Assembly (NCBI GenBank): GCA_043228905.1
Contig: JBHGNT010000009.1
Span: 22,010,001-22,074,000, forward strand
Direction: 5' to 3'
Source of the DNA: Azolla caroliniana
Lineage: Eukaryota; Polypodiophyta
Length of the DNA stretch: 64,000 nucleotides
Shown: in pieces, positions 46,801-57,800 of the stretch
Position numbering within the stretch: the first letter of the stretch is position 1
Layout: each line of letters begins with the position of its first letter
The notes under the pieces: model-generated
Seen by the model: the letters and a program-made list of their open reading frames with translations, nothing else
Databases searched by the model: none
What the model was told of the DNA's origin: nothing
Made by a program: the position numbers and the translations under genes

Positions 46801-49430
46801 GCTGCCCGTGTTCCCACTTCGGCTCAACCTTTGCGCGCCCCTCCACCTTTTACACTATTGCGCTTAAATCCGAATTCGGGGTACGGATTCGAGATTCGAG
46901 TTAAGTTCCGAGTCCTAGCAGCCATCCACATGCGAGATCGAGTCCGTTTGGAGATCCACCCTAATAAAAAAAAATCGGTGGTGTTATATGATATCAGTAC
47001 CCCCTGCCCCTGCCCCCGTCCATTTTTTTGGATTGCTGAACAAGAAAATTTTGCATGCAGAAAAGTGTAGCTGAAGTGATCAATATAGCTGTGAAAGAGA
47101 GAATGGACCAGACAACTACCTTTGTGGGCCTTGGTGGAGGTGTTATAAATGATGTTTGTGGATTTTCTGCTGCCTGCTATAAGGGAGGAGTGAACTATAT
47201 ACAAATACCAACAACATTTAGGGCTCAGGTAGTGAAATCTATATTAATGACCATGTTAGGACTCAGCTCATGATCACATGTTTAGAGCACAGGTAGAGAA
47301 CTCTTAATCTAATAATTAAGTAAGGAATCGACATATTTTCGAACCTGATCATAGTATGATGTGCTGTAGGTCGATCTTTCAGTTGCCCATGAAGTAGGAA
47401 TATACCATCTTCTTGATAAACAATCAATATGCTCATATTATGAACCAGAATGTGTGATTACCGACACCGATACCTTGAAAACTTTACCCGGCAAAGAGCT
47501 CATATCTGGGATTGCTGAAACAATCAAGTTCTCCTTGGTTAGAGATGGTACTTTCCTGCATTGGTTAAAAAAAAACATGACACAGATGTTGGAGAGGTAA
47601 GACATTTCAAGTACATAAAAATAAACTGGTTTGACTAGTATCATACTAACAAAGCTTGTTTTGCATTAGGGTAGATTTTGCTATCTTATCTTTCTTCATT
47701 TGGACTTGAGGCTAATTCCGGTGTTTATTTCCTTAACAATCTGAAATATTTACACAGTGATATTTCCCCCTCCTACTTGCATTAATTGATATGAATGATC
47801 CATCAGTGCATGTAGAAATCTTCCTGGTTGATTCTGATGCATCGATTTGTCAATTAGTTCATTAAGGATAACCCTGTTGTACAGTTTTATTAAAGTTAAT
47901 CTTGTGCAACACATCTGATAAAGATCCTTTGTTTTGTGGTAGGCATCCTGCAGCAGTAGCTGATGCGATTAGAAGGTGCTGTATGATTAAAGCTGAACTT
48001 CTGCAGAATCACAGGAGAGATATTCTTACTCTTGGGCAACCATTTGGACATGTACTTCCAAACGCACATCTATAACATTAATATGTACTAGTCGAGTCCA
48101 ATTTACAAATGGTGCAAAGTAGTAGGCCTAGGAAATGGAGCATGGGAATGCTGCTTAATCAAAAAAATTCCTGGCTCGGTATAATGTTATAGAAGATAAG
48201 AAATTATGCATCCAAAAATATATATATCTAGCACATGAAATAGAGATGGTGGAGAGAGAGAGAGAGAAGACTGGGTCTTAACTATATATAGTTTAACTAT
48301 GCCACACAAATATGTGTTGTCCCTAACTATGGGGAAACAAATCTTTGGCATATTTAAGTCTATATTGATTTAAAAGACGATAATTGCTCTCAGTAGTATG
48401 CACATGACACGAGATAGAGCCCATTGGGCTCAAAGTTAAAACCCAAATATTTCCCTTATATATCTTGCATGTTTGTAAAACTTATGATAGCAGTTTAATA
48501 ACATGATATCTAATCCTCATAGCTGTATGTAAGCCCACAAGGAAGAGAAGATTACACAGCTTGATTTAAGCCTAATGCTATATCAATAGACAAGAAATGA
48601 ATGGTGTACCCTAACAGGTGTAACACCTGGTTAGAGATTTAATCTAGATGACTGGATAATTATGATATTAACTATACATTGTTTGATATACTTAACCTCA
48701 TGTCCTATGGTGTTTTTCTTTTCTGCTTCTGGAAACTTGTGATATAGGGTATCTTGAGAAGCATGGATCAAGGTTCGAAAAGCACGGAACAAAAAGATGG
48801 CATGTCAGAAAGCAGGGAGCGTCGAGAGTGGCTTCATGGAGAAGCACTTTCTGTTGGAATTGTATGCAACAATTATTCTGTTTCTACATTGAAGTGTCTG
48901 TGCTTTGATAAAAATAATTTCAATAAAATTTTCTCATCTTGTTTTCTTATGTGCTGAACTTTAGGTTATGGCAGTAGACCTCTCACATAGGTTAAAATGG
49001 ATAGATGACACAGTTCTGATGGATGCAGTAATTGCCATGGAAAAGGCACACTTACCAACTGCTCCACCAGCACACATCTCAAAGGCAATTCTAAAGCAAA
49101 ATATGGACGTGAGTTTCCAATTGCTGTTTACTTTAGCTACCACTTTGACCATTTAACGTAAGGTGTTATTATCATTGTCGGGTCTTATGGGTCACTATGG
49201 TCTTTTAGAGATGCTAATATATGTATATATGTTTCTTTTCTTTTTATTTGATCACATCTTAGACTCAGCAAGTTTGAATCCTTTTGATGAACATGCAGCT
49301 ACCTCATGATAGGTGTCTTAAATTAGCTTTACCAAGAGGAGTTGCTGGAGAATGCATTTTCACGCAAGATTATGACCCTCAAGTTTTGGAGTCCATGTTG
49401 ACCTTTTTCTGTCTTGGTGATAGGGAATGA
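40890..49430 (+). CDS. 3-dehydroquinate synthase-like protein, active site degraded
   Basis: Eight exons join in phase to 461 residues: 40,890-41,230, 42,293-42,443, 47,061-47,228, 47,370-47,596, 47,943-48,051, 48,748-48,861, 48,965-49,108, 49,299-49,430. The Ser/Arg-rich first 70 residues look like a plastid transit peptide. The fold follows plant DHQS ([49 protein letters not shown]). Real DHQS converts DAHP to dehydroquinate in the shikimate pathway. Here GGKTG reads AHEVG, the LNLGHTFGH motif reads LTLGQPFGH, YxRGVN reads YKGGVN, and the late DKK is missing. In A. nidulans numbering this loses Lys152, His271 (a zinc ligand), Asn268, Arg130 and probably Lys356. Exon 6 has about 15 extra residues. 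It is likely a pseudoenzyme, or a paralogue with a new substrate. Confidence 0.85.
43052..43596 (+). mobile_element. SINE-like insertion in the left LTR
   Basis: This about 545-bp segment is absent from the right arm of the palindrome and is bracketed by ACAACT. Near its start TGGATAGAGCCCGG and, 33 bases on, GGGTTTGAGC resemble pol III A and B boxes of a tRNA-derived head. A poly(A) tail is not clear, so a deletion in the other arm is an alternative. Confidence 0.45.
45073..45416 (+). repeat. About 168-bp tandem duplication at the palindrome centre
   Basis: The block AATCTTGGAGTATTATCTT appears near 45,080 and 45,248. Both copies run through the GGTTCCAACCTTTGTCTCTC block. It lies next to the inversion point, in the right arm only. 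Confidence 0.8.
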
Positions 49431-51473
49431 TATTTTTTTCCCCATCTTGTTTAAACCATATCTCCGATTCCATGGAATCCTCATGAAGAAATAGGAAATT
49501 TTGATTAGTCTCAGAAAACGAATTTTCAACTAGAGCTTTGTTGAGGAGCATCTACCGCCCTAAGCAATGGAAAGGTTCTATGTTGGCAAAGGATACAAGG
49601 TAAGCTCATAGAACAAGGTGGTGCCTATTTATTTGTTCTTGTATCCTAAGGAAAAATTGGACATCTTCATATTAGTAATGGTGGTATACTAGAAGATTGC
49701 ACCTGAAAAGGGCAAGGAGGTTCCACCATACGGGAACTAGCACAATAAAGTATTTTTTAGAGAAGCAAGACACTGCAAGGACAATGTGAAAGCATTGCCA
49801 ACATGATGTAAGGTTTTGAGTTGGAAGTTTTAGGCAATGGGTTTAATGCTCTATATTCATTCAATGCAAGTCAGTACAACAAAATTCCATGAAGATATCT
49901 GGCTCTTGAATTGAAGAAATACAAATAGAAAGTTTTCATTGACAGTGTTCCATGAATTCTCGTCTATGTAAATGAATTGAAAATTGATCCATAATTGGTG
50001 GTCTCCTAGGTATGTAAGTGGGGTAAATCTTTGTGCATAGATGGCCAAACCCCAGCTTTAGCGGATTTCTATATTTGTATTATGGGAATGATCTGTTCAT
50101 AATACAATACCTCTCTTACATCATTCAATCAAAACAATTGAATCACACAGGAAATGGATTTTTGAACATTTTGAAGCATTGTAAATATTAATAATCTGGA
50201 AGTTACAAAATTTAAGTTCTATCTTTGATGAGCATTTGAGATTTTCCTATCTTTGTGGTATTTTCCTTAATCATAATTGAAAATCCATTTTGATTTTCTT
50301 CGTCTCTGTTTGTATGTGCGCAGTATTAGGTTCTATTAAGTTACAAGATGTTCAGGCAGCCTCTTGTAGTTGAACTTAACATGGGGTTTCTACTCAATCA
50401 ATGTTGGGTCAATCTTTGACCTTTGTTTGTGTAAATATTGGTGCCATTATCAAGGAATTTCCCTTGAATCCTCCCCATTAATCTTCAAATTAGATTCAGG
50501 CCTATAAACACTTAAATCTTTGCAATTTTGACTGTTTGAATCCAATTGATTCATTCCTTACCTAGGCCCCACAACATTCTGCTTTTGCACTTCTCTCAAT
50601 TCAGAACCTGGATGATTTTGCCTTTGCATGCATGTTCTTTTGCAATTTGTGCAACAAATCATTATAAAAACTCTTCACGTTGTTATAACAAATGAATAAG
50701 TATACTTTGTCCTTGAGTGTAATATTTGTTTTCGAAAATTCTCAAAAGAAAAACGAGGTAGTTTTGGCACAGACTATTTGTTGAGAACAAGAATGAATCA
50801 AAATAAATAAGAAAAGGAAGAGGGAAAGAAGTGTATTAACAAGAAGAACGAGCTTAGAAGAATATGCTAGAGATTGATATTGAATCAAAAATTGAGTCAA
50901 AATGGTTCATCAATTGTGAAAGCACTATTTATATTTTGTGCTCGACACCTTTATGCTTGCCACCTTAGATCCATGCATGATCACCATTTGGATTCGTGCA
51001 AGCATGTTATTTTGTGATCATGCATAACCTATGAGAGATGGTGGCATCTCTTAATATTACATGCATGGTCAATACTATTCATGAAATTTTGGTATCAACG
51101 CATCAAGAATTTGGTTAAAAAGATAAACATTGACACCATTGGGAAGATCAAGACGATAGGTTGATGAATCAATATGCTTTAAGACTGTGAAAGGTTCACA
51201 AAAGGTTAATTTATTGCATGCACTTATGGATACAATTTTGGAATTTGGAGGTATATGTAATAACACGTTTTTCGAATGTTAAGTATATGAGCTTCCCATC
51301 ATGATTGGCATAAAAGCGTGCTCTATCTTGAGTTGTATTAATTTTATCGTTTGCAATATGCAACACTCCTTGAGAAAGTTTTGCATACTCTCTAATTTAT
51401 CTTGGGAAAAATTAACATCAATTGGGGCTTGTGACTAAAAAAGGATTATGTCTAGTTTAAGTATGTTAGAGAT
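49431..51473. other. Intergenic, nothing recognised
   Basis: AT-rich. Small ORFs show no family resemblance. A minus-strand ORF at 51,075-51,266 (SSTYRLDLPNGVNVY-like) resembles the linker after integrase in gypsy pol and may be a remnant. Confidence 0.45.
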
Positions 51474-53806
51474 TGTTGAGAATGTTTAAAAGTTATAATT
51501 GCGAGCCCAACGGCTAGTTATTTCCAACAACTAGTTAGCCCAATGGCCATATCTTGGCCTTTATAAAGAGGAACTTTCTCCTCATGTAAAAATAAGCGAT
51601 CTCTGTATTTTCTCCCTCCAGTTGTGACATACCAATGTATATTATTGAAAAGATGTCCCTTCTCATTTTTCTTTATGGTATCAGAGCATAGATCCACCTC
51701 TTAGCAAAACCCTAGATCCACCCTTCTGCTGGTATGACAACGATTGGAACAACATTGTCCTAGCATCCAAGAGAGGAAATGGGTTTTTTTTTTTCATTTG
51801 GGATGACATTGCTATGTGATTGAGAGGTGACTTGAGAAAAGAAGTCAAAAGAGGAGAGCAAAGATAGGCCAAGTTGAGAAGATGGATGAGGTGTTCTCAA
51901 AATTGAACGATGATGAGGTGAAAACATCGGTGAAATACATGAAGCAGGCTGAGATTGTAGCATCTGGAGGTGTGACAGGAACACAACCACCACCCCGACT
52001 TGAACTCCTCCCAGTTGAGTTCAAACTTGATGGACCAGCCACATACTTGAGCTGGTCGCATTGGATTATAGGTGCCTTGGTAGGGAGAAGCCTTGACGGC
52101 CACCTAACGGGAGAAGAGAAAGAACCTCTTGTCACAACGAGAAATGAATGAAAAGCATGGAGAGCTACCCACATGTCTTTGTACACGTGGCTTCTCAACT
52201 CCATGATTCCATCAATCACCACAACAGTTGATGGAATTTTAAGTGTGAAGGAGATATGGGAGAAATTGCAAAAGCCGTATGCTGGGAGGGGAAACAACAT
52301 GAGAGTATTTCAAATCGAGCAAGAGATAGATGTTGTTTGGCAGAGAGATAGGATGATTTAGGAATATGCCATAGAGCTGGAGCGTTTATGGACAGAATAA
52401 TTTCTTGCTTGTGATAGTGTGCAATGATCCTCAATGTAAGAGCAAGGAAAATTTCTGCTCAAAGAAAAACCATGCAAATTTTGAAACTTCTCAACCCATC
52501 GTTTGATCAAAGAAGGGCAGTTCTTCTAGCCAAGGCTGAAATTCCCACACTTGATGAGGCAATTGCGACTATGATACAAGAGGAGAGTAGAATGAAGTTG
52601 CTCTCTGACACTACCGGACTTCTAGGGGTACGATCATCACTAATGGTGTCAAATTCAAGCGGATGTGAAAATAAAAAATGCTACAATTGTGTGAAGCTGG
52701 TCATTTAAAGAATGCTTGCCCTAAACCATCGAAGGAGAGAGAATATGGAGGACATGGACAAACTAGAGGTCGTGGTTGAGGGGGCCAAAGAGGTGCAAGA
52801 GGAGGTCACCAAGCAAACTTGATGGTAACAAAAGAAGAGGAAGGAACTAAGGTGGTGTTCATTGAAGAGGATCAAGCTCTCTTAGAAATACTTAGGAGGA
52901 AGCAAAGAGCCGTAGATGATACTTCATTCATGTCAAGAGGTAACATTACCACCTATGCTTATTCAACCACAAGTACTAGCAACACAAATACTCTTGTCTC
53001 TACACCAGAATGGATAATTGATTCTGGTGATCTAGGCATGTAACAGGTAATACTAGTGAATTCTCCTCGTATACTGACTTATCAATGCCAGAAAGCATTC
53101 AAATTGCCGACGGTACAACACAACCTATAGTGGGTATAGGTATAGTAAAATGTACTGACTCTGTGACATTGTCTAATGTGTTGCATACTCCTTCTTTCTT
53201 AGTAAACTTATTATCCATAAGTTCTATCATACACCAACTAAATTGTGTTGTTTCTTTTGATATTCCGAAGGTGATATTCCAAGAGAAAGGGACAGGTCGG
53301 AGACTTGGGACTAGCACATGGCATAATGGACTATGGTATTTGGATCGTGAAGGGTTGGATTCAGCATTATCATCTATGGTAGAGGGAACAGATGTAAGGG
53401 GATCTAAAATGAGTTATGAGGAGTTGTTGATACTTTACCACCAACGTATGGGACATAACTCTTATGGCGTTTTGAGTCGGGTGTATCCACACCTTTTTGA
53501 AAAGGCTGATAAAACAAAACTTGTTTGTGATGCATGTGAATTTGGTAAGCTTACTAAAAGCTCATATGCTAGTTCAGGTCATAGGAGTTCCCATGCATTT
53601 GATGTAATACACTCTGATGTTTGGGGACCATGTTCCACAAGTTCTATTAATGGATATCGATATTTTGTCTCTTTCATTGATTGCTTCTCTCGTGTGACTT
53701 GGTTATATTTGATGAGGAAAAAGAATGAAGTATTTGCTTGTTTTAAAGATTTTCATAGAGAACACGTTCGCGTTCACAAGTGGAAGGATTGCGCATTCCA
53801 CTTGTA
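51474..53806 (+). mobile_element. Truncated Ty1/copia retrotransposon
   Basis: An LTR of about 200 bp begins TGTTGAGAATG (51,474) and contains TTTATAAAGAGG. It is followed by the primer site TGGTATCAGAGC (51,676-51,687, initiator-tRNA-Met type). Gag pieces follow (FKLDGPATYLSWSHWIIGAL near 52,020, then WEKLQKPYAG), then half a zinc knuckle (KCYNC), a protease start (WIIDSG), and a GAG-pre-integrase/integrase start (CDACEFGKLTKSSY, DVIHSDVWGP). Stops and frameshifts break gag. Homology ends at about 53,806 inside the integrase. Reverse transcriptase, RNase H and the 3' LTR are absent. It cannot move by itself. Confidence 0.85.
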
Positions 53807-54816
53807 GAATCTTCTTAAAACGAAGCAAATACACCCTCTCTACAAAAATTGGATGCACTAGTATGCACTAGTATCACATGTTCCTCAACTTGATGAGAAT
53901 TTGCAAATATAAAAATACATGATAGATCTACGAGTGGAGATCATTAGAAATCATGCAAGTTTAGACACGTTGATAAGTTAATGTAGGCATAATAAAGTTC
54001 AACTATGGCTCAATATGTCACTACTGTGCGACAAGGGAAACACTAACTTAAAGAATTATATTAATTAGGTAAGTTTTACAAAAATATCAGGTGTACTTGT
54101 ATCCATACTAATAAAATGAGTTATAATTTATACTTTGACCCATACATGCATGTATGTAATTGTGGAAAATGTAGGATAGTGCACATTAGGATAAGTGATT
54201 GGAATAACTAACTTATTAAAGTATTCAATACTTGTATTTAAAGTTGATCTAATCTATTCCTCAGTTTGTTCATATGGGATCAAACCATATGTATATAATT
54301 GTGGACAATGTAAGGCAGTGAACTTTAGGATAATGTCGTGGAAATAACAAACCTATTAGGCTTTCATACTTGTATTTAAAATTGATCTACTCTATTGCTT
54401 AGGTGATTCACACAAGATCAAACTCCGAACGATAACGCAACTGGAACCATTATCAACACACTACACAATCTAAGCAGCAATGGAATAGAAACATAATAGT
54501 TTTAACAATAGAAGGCAAAGATCCATAATAACAACATGGACAGTCATGGCAACAATTATAGGGCCATGTTCTGTTAAGGTTAGCTTGGACCAAAATCAGC
54601 CTCAATTTAAACTAGTTCATGTTTCTCCATAAATTTGGTAGTCAACTATGCACGCGGTGAAACCAATGTCATAAATCTACTAACCAAGTATATAAAAATA
54701 AAATTGAAACATATAGAAGATTATAAAGAATAGAATCCACTAGGTAAAACCCAAAATTTGTATTAATAATGTGAAATCCTAACAAATCGTCAGTGTCATT
54801 TTCTTCATAGAGTCTA
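53807..54816. other. Intergenic with a diverged tandem repeat
   Basis: Around 54,130-54,420 a unit of about 145 bp is repeated twice (ATGTATGTAATTGTGGAAAATGTA and its relative ATGTATATAATTGTGGACAATG). No gene was recognised. The end is probably 3'-untranslated sequence of the methylase gene. Confidence 0.5.
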
Positions 54817-57800
54817 TTACATAGCAATCAATTCATCAACGTCATTTTCTTCATCATCTTGTGTAGAACTGTCTTCGGCTATACGTGCATTGGTTTCCCC
54901 TGTTAGCCGAGCCAACGAAATATCTTCTATAAGCTCATCATCAAGCTCTATTAGCTCCCCCGGTTCGCCGGCTAACGGAGGAATAGGCTCTCACGAAGCA
55001 GGTTGAAACCTTTCTGTATTGGCGAGGTTCTTTGCACCGACCTCCTCATCCTGGTCTGGGCACTCCCACAAAGCCTTAATCCACATATTAATAAATATAA
55101 CTTGGTCCTCGTCCTTCTCCAATGAAACTGTATTTCTAAAAAGCTTCAATGCACATGCAGACATAGTTCCTATGATGTAAGTAACAAGAAGATTTAGTTG
55201 TCAAACGAAAAAAAAGGGATTGGTTATCTCAAGATCGTTACCCTAGTTCGAGGAATACATGTGCCAGAAAAGAGATCTAATATCCAGTCTCCTTCGACAG
55301 AAAACATCTCGATCAAGCGCATCATAAGTCGTTGAGGTTTTTGGTATGGGTTGACAAGTCCCCGTTCTGTCATGGTGACATGTCGCAATTTCCGTGTCAC
55401 TGCTGGATATACCAACAGATTTGAACCTCCCACTTCATTAGAATGCTCCTTGATTCTCTGTTTCTTAATTTCATCGAAGTAGCCAACCATTATGTATTCA
55501 ATGGCATTAACGAACCGAAAAGTTGGCCCTCTATTTACATTGGTCTTGATCCTATAAAAAATAATACATCGAGTTAAGAATAGATTCAACAACCTTAAGA
55601 AATGCAATATAGTGAAAGACACCTATAAATAATCCTTACCATGCAAGGTTCTCGATGCCATGGCAACGAGATCTCAAAGCTTGAGCTACCGAGTACCCTT
55701 GGTCCATACTATGAAAGACAACTATTCGCCACAAGGATGCGGTCGTTAGCTCAACGAAATCCTTGACCATCTTCTCCAATTGTTTAAACCTAAACGGTTC
55801 ATCGTCGTATGATGACCTAGCCATTCGAAATCCGTAAGGAATATCTGCAATCATTAGCGTATATTCCTTCTTTGGCACCTTTTGGATCAAGTCGACGACA
55901 TCACCGCAAACCACATTGTAGTAAAAATCTCTCGTAATATCTTTTTTGTGGCTAAATTTTTTAAAGGAGCCATCTTCCTCCATTTCGTACGCCTTGACTA
56001 AGCGACGATCCTTTTCTTTTCTGGCTCGCTCGAGATGTGCAAGGAAGGATGTAGGGAAATCGTGTATATCCTTAACTTCTCCTTGTTTCTTGCCTCGACA
56101 CGGTTTCTAATAGAAGCAATAGGACATCAAGTATTATTATACGAGCTCTACATATGATAAAAGGGTAATGAAAAACCATCAATACTAACCCAATCCTTGA
56201 ATGCAATAAAATACTCTGATAACGCCTTATATGAAGACGTTAGAGGATAATCCTCGGTCACTTGTTCCCAAGTTATACATCCAAGTTGTTTCATCATAAC
56301 TTCTTAGATCTTCATGTACACCTTATGACTGTAAAATTAGAAATCAAGATTAGAACTTTGAATTACACCAGATAGACTACAATTTCAGTATTTGAAAGAC
56401 TTACTTATTGAACTCAATGACCATTTCTTCAAGGCTTAAATCTTTCGCCACAACCCTTGACAAAACAGACACAAGAAGCTGCTCGTCCTTAATACCTTGC
56501 ATCGCTCTCCATAGAGACAACTTCATGTCGTCTGCCGCTTCTTCAATTGTCAAGTCAATTTTCTTGGCGGCTTGTGACTTTAACTCTAGTTGAGGGTCAA
56601 CCTTACATTTCTTTTGTCGTTGACCCTTTACCTCCTTATTCTCCCACATTGAGAAGATTTGATCTTGTAGGTCCCATACTTCTCCATCTCTAAACGCCAA
56701 TTGAAACCAAGACTCATACTTTCGAAGACCATCGGACTTAACATTATCATCTACCACAATGCCGACTTCATGCAGACATTGACGTCGTAGGCCTGGATGT
56801 AACTTCACACCAAACTTTTGTTTCACGTCTAAATACTCGTGGTGGAAGAACCGTATACGCTCAATGGACGACATTTTCTACCTATAGTCATTATCATTAT
56901 TATGGTCCCATGCCAACAACTTAGCCTCTTCGGTTGTGAGCCCAACATAAATTTTGCACTCGGCATACTTGAAGAAGAAAGTTGTTGGATGTTCTCTCAC
57001 AAGTTGCCGACGTGCCTCTGCTGAATGCGATCCACCAATGACAAAATAATTATATTGATCATGCTTTCTAATATCAAAATCTTCAATGGTTTCACATTCT
57101 TCAGGATCTACCATAACAATAAAAGGCACCACAGTAGCATGAGGATTAATTTTCATTTTTTTCTTGAGATTTTGAACATGCATGTGGTGTGGCTCTCTAA
57201 TCTCAAGTGGTCGTCGACCTGTTTTTTCATCAATAGGGGCCCGATGGATGTGTGTTATAGGCAAATTAAACACTTGCCCTTTCCTGACCAGTTTCCGTTG
57301 CATTAACTCTCTCCTTATCTTATTCTGCTCGGATGACAAAACACCCGAGGCCAGCTCAGCTCTTGGCGTCCCCTTATTATCCTCCTCTTCGTTTTCACTT
57401 GTTGAATCTGTGTCCGACATTTTGGTTGTCTTCTTCTTTGGTGGTCTTGACTGGACTTTGGAAAGCCTTTTTGTGGCCTTCAATGGGGAGGGCACTTCAT
57501 CTCTTAGAGTTACATGGCCTTGTATATAAGGCCTCAAGGTAACAATAAGGTTTTGTGAGCTTTCAAGATCTTTTTTGAACACTTCTGGCCCACAAGATTC
57601 CTTTACTAAAAGGTCTTCTGAAAGGAACACTTTACGTACCCCCTTGGAGCACTCTATCATTACCAGTATGTTGGCCGAATTTGCATATTCGTAGTCAAAT
57701 CGTAGAATACGGCCATACATAAATGGGGTTTCCTTTCCAAGTTGCCCCTCCCCCTTCTTCTTTGCTGTATACAATACGACTTTTTTCTTTGAGTCGACAT

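Larger units (their letters stand above)
42509..46988. mobile_element. Head-to-head palindrome of Ty3/gypsy 3' ends in DHQS-like intron 2
   Basis: The left arm (to about 45,067) and right arm are reverse complements, each carrying the 3' end of a gypsy pol and an LTR pointing outward. Integrase motif [14 protein letters not shown] lies on the minus strand at about 44,960-45,010. Its continuation [11 protein letters not shown] is on the minus strand in the left arm, and the matching [11 protein letters not shown]-like text is on the plus strand at about 45,365. In the right arm AAAAGGGGAGAA acts as polypurine tract before TGTAACTC at 45,959. The mirrored site is at 44,180. The outer ends share AGGGTGGATC and TAACA(T/C)CAC in inverted order. 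TACCCCC on both outer sides may be a target duplication. All frames are broken. Confidence 0.8.
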
